Both the position numbers and the translations under genes were made by a program. The notes beneath the pieces were generated by a model. The model saw nothing but the letters and a program-made list of their open reading frames with translations. It was not told the DNA's origin and did no database searches. Shown here in pieces: positions 32,810 through 42,392 of a stretch of DNA of 64,000 nt. Origin of the DNA: Collimonas sp. OK412 (GTDB lineage: Bacteria > Pseudomonadota > Gammaproteobacteria > Burkholderiales > Burkholderiaceae_D); NCBI RefSeq assembly GCF_900112135.1, contig NZ_FOLC01000011.1:1-64000 (forward strand). Reading direction: 5' to 3'. How positions within the stretch are numbered: position 1 is the first letter of the stretch; each line of letters starts with the position of its first letter.

Positions 32810-34561
32810 CTAAGCCGCAGCTGCCTGCTGCGCAATCCACAGGTCGATCTGCGTTTCCAGCATCTCCAGCGGCACGGCGCCGTTGTCGATGACGGCGTTG
32901 TTAAAGCGCCGCAGGTCGAACTTGCCGCCCAGTTCGTGCTGCGCTTTTTCCCGCAAGGCCTTGATTTTCAGCTGGCCGATCTTGTAGCCCAGGGCCTGGC
33001 CCGGATCGACGATGTAACGATCGATTTCAACCTGGTTGTCGTGCGGCGGATTGGCCGTGTTGACGTTCATGTAGTCGATCGCCTGCTGCCGTGTCCAGCC
33101 CAGCGCATGCATGCCGGTATCGACCACCAGGCGGGCGGCGCGGAACAGCTCATCGTTGAGATGGCCGAACCTGGAATAGGGATCGGTGTAGAAACCCATT
33201 TCGCCGCCCAGGCTTTCGGCATACAGCGCCCAGCCTTCGCCGAACGCCACGTACCAGCCGAAACGGCGGAACTCGGGCAAACCCTTGATTTCCTGCGCGC
33301 GCGCGATCTGCAGATGATGGCCCGGCACCGATTCGTGCAAGGTCAAGGTTTCCATTTCCCATTTGGGACGCGAATCGAGTTTCGACAGGTTGGCGAAGAA
33401 GTAGCCCGGGCGCGAACCGTCCGGCGTCCCTGGTTCGTAATAAGCGCCGGCCTGGTTCTCGGCGCCCACTTCCGGCACCGCTTTGACGTCGACCGGCGCG
33501 CGCGGAACATCGGCAAAAAAGCGCGGCAGCTGGATGGAAGATTTCTTGATGATGTCCTTGTAGCCGGCCAGCAGATCTTCCGGCCTGGTGTAATAGAAAC
33601 GCGGATCGGTATTCAGGAAGGTGATGAATTCCGCAAACGTGCCCTTGAAACCGGTCTGCTCCATCACCAGCTTCATTTCACCCTGGATCCGCGCCACTTC
33701 CTGCAAGCCGACATCGTGGATCGCTTGCGGCGTCATGCTGGTGGTCGTGTTTTCCTTGACCTTGTAAGCGTAGTACGCTGCGCCGCCGGGCAGGTTCGAT
33801 GCCGCAATGCTGTCGCGGCAGGCCGGCAGGTAGCTGTCGCCGATGTACGCGTTCAACTTGCGGAAAGCCGGCGCCACGCCTTCATGCAGCAAGCGCTCGC
33901 CTTCGCGCGCCAGGCTTGCGCGCTGCGCCGCCGGGATCGACGCCGGCATGTTTTTGAAAGGTGCGGCCAGCGGGCTGCTGTCGAGCTTGGCGACAAATTC
34001 CTGCAACTGCCCGGGAACCACGCTCATCGTAACCTTGGGCGCGACCCAGCCGGATTTGACGCCTTGCTGCAATTGCGCGATCACGCCGTCGACATAGTTG
34101 GGCAAGGCGCGCAAGCGTCCCAGGTAATTGCGGTAATCCTTGGCCGTCTTGAACGGCGTTTGCGCAACCAGCTGCGGAAACTCGAACTGGACGCCGCTCA
34201 GCTGCGAAATCGGCTCAGGGTTATAGGGATAAAACTTGGCGGCCTGGATGTTTTTCTGTTTTTCATAGATAAACAGGTCGTAAGAAAGCAGGTCCTGTCC
34301 GCTCAGCTTGCTACGGTCGATACGCTCGGCTTGCTGCAGCATCTGCTGCTGGTGGGCGGTGCCGGCCAGGCTGGCGGCCAGCGAGACATCCGACAGGCGG
34401 TCGTTATAACGGTTGTCGCCGACCGCAGTGGCAAATTCAGGCGCGTTGCGCATGCTCCACTGCCAGTCGCTTTCGAACAGCGCATTGAGTTGCTGCTGCG
34501 GCGTGGCTGCGTGGCCGAGCGGCGCCAGCAGCAAGGTACAAAGAAAAAGGAATTTATTCAT
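32810..34561 (-). CDS. Exported DUF885-family protein (peptidase-like)
   Basis: The 583-residue protein starts with a signal peptide (MNKFLFLCTLLLAPLGHAA, cleavage after HAA) and continues as a DUF885 protein. The family is related to zinc metallopeptidases; the sequence LHESVPGHHLQIARAQE is an HExxxGHH-type metal motif, with a further glutamate in AFGEGWALYAESLGGEMG. It is probably a periplasmic carboxypeptidase-like hydrolase, but no substrate is established by the sequence. It lies alone between a convergent LysR gene and the diguanylate cyclase gene. Confidence 0.88.
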   Translation of the reverse strand: MNKFLFLCTLLLAPLGHAATPQQQLNALFESDWQWSMRNAPEFATAVGDNRYNDRLSDVSLAASLAGTAHQQQMLQQAERIDRSKLSGQDLLSYDLFIYEKQKNIQAAKFYPYNPEPISQLSGVQFEFPQLVAQTPFKTAKDYRNYLGRLRALPNYVDGVIAQLQQGVKSGWVAPKVTMSVVPGQLQEFVAKLDSSPLAAPFKNMPASIPAAQRASLAREGERLLHEGVAPAFRKLNAYIGDSYLPACRDSIAASNLPGGAAYYAYKVKENTTTSMTPQAIHDVGLQEVARIQGEMKLVMEQTGFKGTFAEFITFLNTDPRFYYTRPEDLLAGYKDIIKKSSIQLPRFFADVPRAPVDVKAVPEVGAENQAGAYYEPGTPDGSRPGYFFANLSKLDSRPKWEMETLTLHESVPGHHLQIARAQEIKGLPEFRRFGWYVAFGEGWALYAESLGGEMGFYTDPYSRFGHLNDELFRAARLVVDTGMHALGWTRQQAIDYMNVNTANPPHDNQVEIDRYIVDPGQALGYKIGQLKIKALREKAQHELGGKFDLRRFNNAVIDNGAVPLEMLETQIDLWIAQQAAAA

Positions 34562-34664
34562 CTGTGTCTCCGAAGATTAGCCCGCCATTCTAGCAAACTA
34601 AAACGGAAAAATTTCTTGATGGAAATCTCTCTGCGAGGGTTGGACTGCAGCCTCAAAACAGGTA

Positions 34665-36422
34665 TCAGGCGAAGGCAATCGTTTCGTCTTGTTTCCCCTT
34701 CGGAGTCGCCACGACTGTGTTGCGGCCGCTGTGCTTGGCCTGGTACAAAGCCTGGTCGGCGCGGCGGATCAGGCTCTCAAGATCCTCGTCGGATTCAAAT
34801 GCCACGACGCCAAAACTGGCAGTGACATTGAGCATCGCGCCGTCGTCCAGCAGGATATGGCAAGCGTCGATCGCGCCGCGCAATTTTTCCGCTACGGCAA
34901 ACCCTTGGGACATGTCGATTTCAGGCAGCATCAGGAGGAATTCTTCCCCGCCGTAACGCGCCAGCAGGTCAACCTTGCGGTGATGGCGCCGGCACAGGTC
35001 CGCCACTACGCGCAGCACCTGGTCGCCGGCGTGGTGCCCGTGGCGGTCGTTGACTGCCTTGAAATGATCAACGTCCATCAGGATCAGCGTCAATTGCCGC
35101 CGATAGCGCTGGGCAATGCCGAACTGCTGCTCGCCTTGCGCAAAAAAGGCACGTCGGTTCAGCAGGCCGGTCAGGAAATCCGTGTCAGACAAAGTCTGCA
35201 ATTGCGCAATCATTTCTTCGCGCTGTTTTTCCAGGCCGACCTTGGCCAGGCTATGCGCCTTCAGCACATGGATTGCACGCATCATGGCGCCGATTTCATC
35301 GTCATGGCGCGGTATCGGGATCGCCGTGTCGAACCGTTCGCCGGTCAGCGAAACGAACAGGTTGGTAGCGTCAAGAATCGGGCGCAGGACCCGCTGCCGT
35401 ATTACCTGTGCGAGAAGAATGAAAATAGCCAGCGCAATTAATCCCAAACCGGCTGCCGCCAGCAAGAAAAAGGCTGCCCGCCTGTTCTTGTCTTTGGCCT
35501 GCTGAAGCATCTCAGCCAGGACCAGGTCGCGCAGTTGCGGAATTGCTGCCATTCCCGGCATGTAACGGATGACCATTTCACGGCCGCTCAAATCGTAGTT
35601 CCCCGAGCTGCGCCCATTTGCGAACAGCTCGTCCAGGAATCCCAGGCTGGCGCCGAGGTAACGATCGCGCACCTCGTCCAAAGCGCCCTGCAAGGCCGGG
35701 CGGTCCCGATACGGGCGCAACTGCAGTTCAATCCCGGAATACAGCTGGTCGACCTGTCCGGACAGTTTCAAAAATGCGTGGATTTCCTGGGAAGTCAAAG
35801 GACGCTGCATGATCACCGGAGCGGTAAAGACCGCTCCTATCCGGCCCGCAATATTGCGCAGGCTGGAAGCCAGCAGAGCGGCTTCCAGGCCATCGCTAAG
35901 CTGCGCATCCGACCGCACGGCAATGTCGGACAACGTGGCGATGACCGGGGCAAAACCGCTGTCGACACGTGCCATCGTCTCCAGCGCGGCGTCGACGGCA
36001 GCCATATGGCGCTGCCGTTTTGGCAGTGACAACAGAAGATCGATTTCTTTGCGCGCCGCCGCCAGCGCCAGCTCTGTCGCCGCTGCCTGCGCAGCCAGCG
36101 ACGGAACGGCTTGCACCGCATGACGTAACGCTGCCAGCGCCTGGTCGCTGGCGGACCGCGCCTGCTCCAGTCCTGCAAGCTCGCTGGCGGCAGCGTCCGC
36201 TTCTTGCATCAGCAGCGAATGGCCGGGACCGCGCTCGGCCGCCAGCTTTTCTTCCACCAGCAATGCCAGCTGAAGATTCTTGATGGCGGGCATGCTTTTT
36301 GTGCTGCGTTCGTATACGGACCATTCGCTGCTAACGATCCTGCCGGTCAAGACCAGGAACAGCAGCATCAGCAAGATCGAAATCAGCCAGAACAAGCGAT
36401 TGAGCGACATACGAAATAACAT
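34665..36422 (-). CDS. Membrane-bound GGDEF diguanylate cyclase with HAMP domain
   Basis: This 585-residue sensor cyclase makes c-di-GMP. It has membrane helices at about residues 10-28 and 316-340 enclosing a helical periplasmic sensor region, a HAMP linker (about 341-395), a short coiled segment, and a GGDEF domain. The active site is RYGGEEF (491-495), and an inhibitory I-site RKVD (482-485) stands exactly five residues before it, so product inhibition is likely. Two starts (36422 and 36410) are possible. It lies directly downstream of the polysaccharide cluster on the same strand, which makes a role in surface-polysaccharide or biofilm control plausible but unproven. Confidence 0.93.
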   Translation of the reverse strand: MLFRMSLNRLFWLISILLMLLFLVLTGRIVSSEWSVYERSTKSMPAIKNLQLALLVEEKLAAERGPGHSLLMQEADAAASELAGLEQARSASDQALAALRHAVQAVPSLAAQAAATELALAAARKEIDLLLSLPKRQRHMAAVDAALETMARVDSGFAPVIATLSDIAVRSDAQLSDGLEAALLASSLRNIAGRIGAVFTAPVIMQRPLTSQEIHAFLKLSGQVDQLYSGIELQLRPYRDRPALQGALDEVRDRYLGASLGFLDELFANGRSSGNYDLSGREMVIRYMPGMAAIPQLRDLVLAEMLQQAKDKNRRAAFFLLAAAGLGLIALAIFILLAQVIRQRVLRPILDATNLFVSLTGERFDTAIPIPRHDDEIGAMMRAIHVLKAHSLAKVGLEKQREEMIAQLQTLSDTDFLTGLLNRRAFFAQGEQQFGIAQRYRRQLTLILMDVDHFKAVNDRHGHHAGDQVLRVVADLCRRHHRKVDLLARYGGEEFLLMLPEIDMSQGFAVAEKLRGAIDACHILLDDGAMLNVTASFGVVAFESDEDLESLIRRADQALYQAKHSGRNTVVATPKGKQDETIAFA

Positions 36423-36551
36423 ACGTCCAGACTATGCAGGAATGTAATACATTGTTTTTAATAGTTACAATCTATTCAAACAGTAAATCAAATAGATTAT
36501 TCATTAAACGATCGTATCACACACCGCAAGAATCGCCTCTGGCGCGGCGGC

Positions 36552-37700
36552 TCAGGCTTCCAGGCTCACCTGCGTTTCCGTCTGCCCGTGCATTTGCAGC
36601 ACATCGCGATAGAGGCTGGCATAGCCTTCTCCCATTACCCTGGCCGTAAACAATTTCTGATACCGCGCTTGCGCACGCGCTCCCATGGTCCGCGCCAGTT
36701 CCGGGTCATCCCAAAGCTGCTGCATCGCCAGCCGGAAGGCGTCCGGGTCGCTGGGAGGAACCACCAGTCCGGTTTCGCGGTGGTTGTTGATATAGCTGGT
36801 GCCGGTGCCGATCTCGCTGGAAATCATCGGCTTGCCGTACATGGCTCCTTCTAGCAAGGAGATGCCGAACGCCTCGGAACGCAGATGCGACGGAAACACA
36901 ATGGCGTAGCACAGCTGCAGCAATGCGACTTTGTCTTCATCGTCGACGATGCCGAGGAAGATCACGTTGCGCAAGCCCTGCTCCTGGACCCGTTGCTTCA
37001 GTTCCTGCTCGATCGGTCCGGCGCCTACGATCACTATCGGATAATCGGTGCCGCGCGCCGCATCCAGCAGGATATGCAAACCTTTGTAATAGCGGATCGC
37101 TCCCACGAACAAAAAGAAACGTCCGCCGATCTGCTTTTGCCATTTCTCCATCCGCTCCGTCGATGGCGTCGGATAGTTGTTCTTGTCGAGGCCGATGGGA
37201 ATGACCTGGGTCTTGTCCTTGTACCCGGCCAGCACGGAACTGGTTTGCAGGTAATTCGGCGAAGTGGCGACAATCGCGTCGACGCTGCTCAGGAAACGGT
37301 GCATCAGCGGCCGGTACAATTGCAGCAGTGTCTTGTAGCGCACGATGTCCGAATGATAGGTCACCACGCTCGGCTTGTTCATGCGCGTAACGAAATGGGC
37401 CAGGTCCATGAATGGCCATGGAAAATGGTAATGCACGATATCGACCTCGGCGGCAAGCTGCGCGAAACGCTTCAGCGCGGACAGCGAAAATCCGGTCGAC
37501 GCGATCTGCAGGTCGAGCTTTACCCTATGCACCTTGTGTCCTTCGTACATCAATTCGGCAGGATCAGGGTCATCGCTCAGCGTCAGTACTTCGCTCTCGA
37601 CGCCGCTGGCGGACGAACATTTGCACAACTGGTAAATGGTCTGCTCGATCCCACCGTACGATTCCGACTGATAAGTCTTGTAGAAATGAAGAACCCGCAT
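36552..37700 (-). CDS. wbpZ: GT4 glycosyltransferase, WbpZ-like
   Basis: This 382-residue GT-B glycosyltransferase family 4 protein has the glycine-rich N terminus YKTYQSESYGGIEQTIYQL, the acceptor region VVTYHSDIVRYK, and the donor motif FPSHLRSEAFGISLLEGAMYGKP (EX7E). Its length and its last position in the cluster match WbpZ of the A-band polysaccharide, the transferase that adds the first D-rhamnose(s). AGGAG precedes the ATG at 37700. The symbol rests on synteny with rmd-gmd-manC-wzm-wzt-wbpX-wbpY-wbpZ plus family and length, not on a sequence search. Confidence 0.85.
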   Translation of the reverse strand: MRVLHFYKTYQSESYGGIEQTIYQLCKCSSASGVESEVLTLSDDPDPAELMYEGHKVHRVKLDLQIASTGFSLSALKRFAQLAAEVDIVHYHFPWPFMDLAHFVTRMNKPSVVTYHSDIVRYKTLLQLYRPLMHRFLSSVDAIVATSPNYLQTSSVLAGYKDKTQVIPIGLDKNNYPTPSTERMEKWQKQIGGRFFLFVGAIRYYKGLHILLDAARGTDYPIVIVGAGPIEQELKQRVQEQGLRNVIFLGIVDDEDKVALLQLCYAIVFPSHLRSEAFGISLLEGAMYGKPMISSEIGTGTSYINNHRETGLVVPPSDPDAFRLAMQQLWDDPELARTMGARAQARYQKLFTARVMGEGYASLYRDVLQMHGQTETQVSLEA

Positions 37701-37803
37701 TACACACTCCTCTCGTAATCTGCCCCATCTTCTGTTCCGGCCAGAAGTGAAAGGCTATTTTCTATTTATCAGGGCCGCCTATCCCAACGGCAGCCGACAC
37801 TAC

Positions 37804-38943
37804 TCAGCCATTAGCCGCCTGCCGATACACATCGGCAGTAACGGCTGCGCATTTTCGCCACGAAAATTGCACCGACCGCTCCAGGCCCGCTATGCGCTGC
37901 CCCATCCAGGCCCTGTCATCCTCCATCAGCCGGCGCATCTGCTCTGTCAGCCCCGCCTCGTCCTGAGGATCGACATAGGCAGCGGCGGCACCAGCGACCT
38001 CCGGCAGGCTGGCGCAATCAGACGCAATCACCGGCGTGCCGCTAGCCATCGCTTCCAGCACCGGCAAGCCAAACCCTTCATACAAGGACGGGAACACCAT
38101 CATCTTGGCCGCCGCCGTGACGCAAGCCAGGTCCGCCTGGTCCAGGTAACCGGCCAGGCGCACATGGCCGGCGCTGACCGCCTGCGCCAGCGCGCCGTTC
38201 AATTCCTCCGCCTGCCAGCCTGGCATGCCCACCACCAGCAAGGGGAAACGCGCGCGCAAAGGCAACGGCAAACGCGCATGCGCCTTCAGCGTCAGCATCA
38301 GGTTTTTACGCGGCTCCAGGGTGCCGACCGACAAGATGAAACCGCGATAGGCCAAACCCAGGTTGCCGAGACGGGCAGCCAGCTGCTGCTCCACCCTGGG
38401 CTGGAAAACAGAAGAACTGGCAAGCGGCGCCACCACCACTTTTTGGTCCGGCACGCCGAAATGCTGTTTGATCTCCTGTCCGATGAATTCGGAATCCACC
38501 AGGATCCGGCTGACGCGCGCCAGGGCCGACGGCAGCCGGCGTTCGATTTCGCGCAAACGGTCTTTAGGCTGGGTTTTCGGGAAATGGACATGCGTCAGGT
38601 CGTGCACGGTCATCACGGTCGGTCCGTTGAAATTGAGCGGCCACAAACTGGGTTCGTGATACACATCGGGACGCAGCCTGTGCACGCCCTGGTTAAAACG
38701 CCGCTGTTCGATCATCCGCCGGAAAACATAGGCGGCCGGCAAGCGCTTGGCCATGCCGGCCCAGCGCGAATAATCCTGCATCGGCTCGCCGACCAGCGCG
38801 TCCTGCCAGCGCAAGCCGCAAAAATATTGCATGCCGATGTCAGGCATCTGCTGCAGAGCCTGCGCCAGCTCAACAACGTAGTTGCCGATGCCGGTGCGTG
38901 GCGCAAGCAGGATCTTGCTATTCAGGGCAATGTTCAATTTCAT
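37804..38943 (-). CDS. wbpY: GT4 glycosyltransferase, WbpY-like
   Basis: This 379-residue GT-B family 4 transferase has NSKILLAPRTGIGNYVVEL at the N terminus, a VGTLEPRKNLMLTLKA strand after the donor domain start, and FPSLYEGFGLPVLEAMASG as the EX7E donor motif. The ATG at 38943 lies inside the end of the WbpX-like gene (26-base overlap). In the A-band pathway WbpY adds D-rhamnose residues to the growing homopolymer on undecaprenyl carrier at the cytoplasmic face; this role is transferred from gene order and length. Confidence 0.85.
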   Translation of the reverse strand: MKLNIALNSKILLAPRTGIGNYVVELAQALQQMPDIGMQYFCGLRWQDALVGEPMQDYSRWAGMAKRLPAAYVFRRMIEQRRFNQGVHRLRPDVYHEPSLWPLNFNGPTVMTVHDLTHVHFPKTQPKDRLREIERRLPSALARVSRILVDSEFIGQEIKQHFGVPDQKVVVAPLASSSVFQPRVEQQLAARLGNLGLAYRGFILSVGTLEPRKNLMLTLKAHARLPLPLRARFPLLVVGMPGWQAEELNGALAQAVSAGHVRLAGYLDQADLACVTAAAKMMVFPSLYEGFGLPVLEAMASGTPVIASDCASLPEVAGAAAAYVDPQDEAGLTEQMRRLMEDDRAWMGQRIAGLERSVQFSWRKCAAVTADVYRQAANG

Positions 38944-40312
38944 GAGGCTCACTTTGCTTTTGCGTTCGCACCTGGCGCACAACCCGCTTCACCAGCTGGC
39001 GCGCCGAATCTTCCCAGCTGAGCCAGGACCAGCCCGATATCTGCCGCGCTGCCGGGAAAATGCCGCTGTCTTCCGATTGCCGGACCTGCCGGGCCAGCGA
39101 TGCCGGCTCGCTCAAATCAAAATAGCTGACGAATTCGCCGCCGATTTCATGAAACACCGGGATATCGCTGGCCATCACCGGCAAGCCGCGCTGCATGGCT
39201 TCCACCAGCGGCAGGCCGAAACCTTCTACAAACGACGGGAAAACCAGTGCTTTTGCATGGCTATAACAATATTCCAGCTCCACATCGCTGAGATCGTTGA
39301 ACATGAACAGGCGCCGCTTCAGCTGCGGATGTTTTTTTACGCGTTCGATCAGGCGTTCATTCTTCCAGCCTATGCGGCCGATGAAACACAGTACGACATC
39401 GCTGCCCTCCCGCCACAGCTGCTCGAAGGCGTCCAGCAGGTAAGCGTGGTTCTTGCGCGGTTCGATGGTGCTCACCATCAGGTAAATGGAAAGGCCGGAG
39501 GTGAATAATTTTTCCACAGGGCCGCGCACCGATTTATCGGCATCGACCAGGTCAAGCTCGGAACCAAGGTGGAAGAAATCAAACCAGCGGCTGCCGGCGC
39601 GTTCACTGCCCAGCCGCTGCCGCACCTCATGGTGCACTTCGTCGCGGATGGTGCTGGATATGGCAACGAATCCGTTTGCCGTATTGGCAATCCACTCGAA
39701 CCAGCGGTCGAACACCTGCACCAGCGGGCCGTCGCAAAATTGCGGATGGCTCAACGGGATCAGGTCGTAGATGACCGAGACGATGGTCACTCCCTGCCGC
39801 TGCAACTTCTCCGCCACGGGGAAAAAATCGGCATGCCACGACGAATCCAGCAGCACCAGGGTGTCATCGGCGCGGCACTGCATCTCAAACGCGCGCGGGT
39901 TTTCTTCTGTCTTTTTCAGGATCCATTCGGTCAGATAAAGGGGCAGCACGAACGAGGCGCTTGCCAGGCGGCACAGTACAAATGTCACTCGCCTCACATT
40001 ATGCGAAGCTCTCCATGGCCATAACCGCAGCAGGCGTGCGTGGATCAGCCAATAGCGGTTGCGCACTTGCACCAGCTTCCGCGCCAGGTTTTCCAATGCC
40101 CGCTGCGAACGGCCTTGCCAATCGTCGGCATGTTCCGACGTCAGCTGCTTGACTTCCAGTATCTTCCCGTTTTTGAAAATGACGGGAATGCAGACAACTT
40201 CTTCCTGCAGCGACGGCAGATGGTTGATGATGTTGCGGACAACGCGCTGTATCCCGGAATTCATTTCCGGGTGGTGGAACACGTAGGTGCACTCGATCAG
40301 CAGCCTGGTCAT
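38918..40312 (-). CDS. wbpX: GT4 glycosyltransferase, WbpX-like
   Basis: The 464-residue transferase begins RLLIECTYVFHHPEMNSGIQ, has a central hydrophobic stretch (FVLCRLASASFVLPLYL) and a GT4 donor domain with VSTIEPRKNHAYLLDAFE and FPSFVEGFGLPLVEAMQRG. The length agrees with WbpX (about 460). The ATG at 40312 overlaps the wzt stop by four bases (ATGA), so translation is coupled to the exporter. WbpX would be the chain-extending D-rhamnosyltransferase; this is inferred from synteny. Confidence 0.86.
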   Translation of the reverse strand: MTRLLIECTYVFHHPEMNSGIQRVVRNIINHLPSLQEEVVCIPVIFKNGKILEVKQLTSEHADDWQGRSQRALENLARKLVQVRNRYWLIHARLLRLWPWRASHNVRRVTFVLCRLASASFVLPLYLTEWILKKTEENPRAFEMQCRADDTLVLLDSSWHADFFPVAEKLQRQGVTIVSVIYDLIPLSHPQFCDGPLVQVFDRWFEWIANTANGFVAISSTIRDEVHHEVRQRLGSERAGSRWFDFFHLGSELDLVDADKSVRGPVEKLFTSGLSIYLMVSTIEPRKNHAYLLDAFEQLWREGSDVVLCFIGRIGWKNERLIERVKKHPQLKRRLFMFNDLSDVELEYCYSHAKALVFPSFVEGFGLPLVEAMQRGLPVMASDIPVFHEIGGEFVSYFDLSEPASLARQVRQSEDSGIFPAARQISGWSWLSWEDSARQLVKRVVRQVRTQKQSEPHEIEHCPE

Positions 40313-41571
40313 GCCGTCACTCCATCCTTGCTCACGCTGGCACGGTCGTGCGAACGCTCTACCGCCATCTCGGCATCCAGGAATGCGCAACCGACAAAAT
40401 CGGGATGGCGCGTATTGATCACATGGAAAATAACGCTGTAATCACGCCATTCATAGTTGGTGTCGAGATGAGAATCCAGCCGGGACAGGGAAATCGCCAC
40501 CGAATAACTGCCCTTCCCCAGGTTCATCGGAAAGCGGCAGCGATAAACCAGGTCCTCGCCCGGCTGCAAATCGGCCTGCGGCATGCCGAGCCGGTGGCTG
40601 TTGATGCCGAAGATCGATTGCCCCAGCTTGTCCTTGATCATGTACCCCATGACCAGGCGCGATACCGGAGCGTTTATGGCAACCCTGACTTCCAGCGTGA
40701 CGTCCGTGCCGACTTCCACCACTTCCAGCTGCCTGCCATCGTCATCAAACAAGGCTACCGATGTAATGCTCGCTTCGCCGGTGCCGGAAATGGTCCGCAG
40801 CCTGCCGTCGGCCAGGCGCTCCTGCCGGACTGTCTGCCGCTCTTTCTCCGCCAGCATGGCGTTATAAAAATCCATCACTTCCACCGGATCGCCTTGCATC
40901 TCCAGCTTGCCGCGGTTGAGCAGGATGGCGCGGTCGCAAATGGTCTGTATCGCATAACGGTCGTGCGAGACGATCAGCAAGGTGGTGCCGGCGCGGCGGA
41001 ATTCGCGGATCCGCTCAAAACTCTTGTGCTGGAAATAGGCGTCGCCGACGGACAAGGCTTCGTCGACAATCAGCACGTCCGGCCGGCTGGCGGTCGCCAC
41101 GCTGAATGCTAGCCGCATCTGCATGCCGCTGGAGTAGGTCCTGACCGGCTGGTCGATATAGTCGCCAATTTCGGCGAATGCTTCGATAGCCGGCATCAGC
41201 TCTTCGATTTCAGCGCCGCTCAAACCCTGCAGCTGGCCGGCCATGACGGCATTCTGCCTGCCGGTAAAGTCTGTATGAAAACCCATGCCGAGTTCCAGCA
41301 GCGCAGCCACCCGCCCCTGGATCGCCACGCTGCCGGTGGTGGCTTGCGTGGTCCCCGCGATCAGCTTCAGCAGGGTGCTCTTGCCTGCGCCATTGATGCC
41401 GACGATGCCGACCGCCTCGCCGGCCTCCAGCTGGAAGCCGATATCCTGCAACACCCAATGCAGCTGATGCCGTTGCCGGGCAAACGGCAAGATCCATTCG
41501 GCCAGCCGGGCCCAGCGTCCATCGTATGACTTGTAGGCCTTGCCCAAATTTTTAACGGTTACCTTACCCAT
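40309..41571 (-). CDS. wzt: ABC transporter ATP-binding protein Wzt with C-terminal carbohydrate-binding domain
   Basis: This is the ATPase of the polysaccharide exporter (420 residues). The N-terminal domain has Walker A GINGAGKSTLLKL, signature YSSGMQMRLAFS and Walker B DVLIVDEALSVGDAYFQ. From about residue 250 a Wzt_C domain follows (SITSVALFDDDGRQLEVVEVG, GMPQADLQPGEDLVYRCRFP), the module that in O-antigen exporters recognises the terminal modification of the chain. Its presence predicts that the polymer carries a non-reducing-end cap, which the two methyltransferases in the cluster could provide. The start overlaps the wzm stop by one base. Confidence 0.94.
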   Translation of the reverse strand: MGKVTVKNLGKAYKSYDGRWARLAEWILPFARQRHQLHWVLQDIGFQLEAGEAVGIVGINGAGKSTLLKLIAGTTQATTGSVAIQGRVAALLELGMGFHTDFTGRQNAVMAGQLQGLSGAEIEELMPAIEAFAEIGDYIDQPVRTYSSGMQMRLAFSVATASRPDVLIVDEALSVGDAYFQHKSFERIREFRRAGTTLLIVSHDRYAIQTICDRAILLNRGKLEMQGDPVEVMDFYNAMLAEKERQTVRQERLADGRLRTISGTGEASITSVALFDDDGRQLEVVEVGTDVTLEVRVAINAPVSRLVMGYMIKDKLGQSIFGINSHRLGMPQADLQPGEDLVYRCRFPMNLGKGSYSVAISLSRLDSHLDTNYEWRDYSVIFHVINTRHPDFVGCAFLDAEMAVERSHDRASVSKDGVTA

Positions 41572-42392
41572 CAGAGCTCATCCACCATTTCACCCGCGTG
41601 CCGGCGGAACAGCAGCATTCCAAAGGCGCACAAGGCAGTGCTCAGCAGCGTCACTGGCCACAAGTCGCTCCATTGCGGCCAAAGCCCGCTCACGAAAATC
41701 CCTTGGTAAGCGCCGATCAAGGCAGTCATCGGGTTGAATTTAAGCAGGGTCTGCACTTTCGCAGGCAAGGTGGAAACCGTATACACGATAGGCGTAAACC
41801 AGAACCAGAACTGCAGCACGATGCCGAACAGCTGGCCGATATCGCGGAAGAACACGTTCAGCACGCCAAGCACGATGCCCAGGCCGACGGAAAACAGCAC
41901 TTGTATCAGCAACAGCGGCAGCATGCCCAGCAACACCCAGCCAGGGAAGTTGCCGGAGATGAGCAGGAAACCGAGGAACAAGCCGAAGATGATGGAAAAA
42001 TTCAAGCCGGCGTTCATTACCGTGATGACCGGCAGGCAAATGCGCGGAAAATTCAGCTTCTTGATCAAGTTGCCGTTTTCCAGGAATACATTCTGCAGGC
42101 GCGACACGGTCTCGGTGAAAAAACCCCAGGTCAACAAACCGGCGCATAGATAAATGCCGTAACTGAACTGGCTGCTGGCGTTAGGCAGGCGCGCATGCAT
42201 CAGCTGCGAAAAAATCACCGTATACACGACAATCATCGCCAGCGGATTCAACACCATCCAGGCCGCACCGAGCATCGAATTGCGATAGCGCGCCTGGAAT
42301 TCACGCTTGACGCTGCCGAGTATGAAGCCGTGGTAGTGCCACAGCGAACGCAGCATGGTCTGGTTTTTTGTCTGCATCTGCATTTTCAGCAT
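41571..42392 (-). CDS. wzm: ABC-2 type polysaccharide export permease Wzm
   Basis: This 273-residue inner-membrane permease of the ABC-2 family has six predicted helices, the amphipathic start FILGSVKREFQARYRNSMLG typical of Wzm/KpsM, and the loop WFWFTPIVYTVSTLP. It moves the undecaprenyl-linked chain to the periplasm with Wzt. I place the start at the ATG at 42392 because AGGTG lies six bases upstream; an alternative GTG at 42401 adds three residues. It overlaps the manC stop by seven bases. Confidence 0.93.
   Translation of the reverse strand: MLKMQMQTKNQTMLRSLWHYHGFILGSVKREFQARYRNSMLGAAWMVLNPLAMIVVYTVIFSQLMHARLPNASSQFSYGIYLCAGLLTWGFFTETVSRLQNVFLENGNLIKKLNFPRICLPVITVMNAGLNFSIIFGLFLGFLLISGNFPGWVLLGMLPLLLIQVLFSVGLGIVLGVLNVFFRDIGQLFGIVLQFWFWFTPIVYTVSTLPAKVQTLLKFNPMTALIGAYQGIFVSGLWPQWSDLWPVTLLSTALCAFGMLLFRRHAGEMVDEL

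Noticed and set aside
32936-34825. A 629-codon plus-strand open frame opposite the DUF885 gene
   Set aside because: Compositionally an antisense shadow; the minus-strand protein has a signal peptide and a metal motif.
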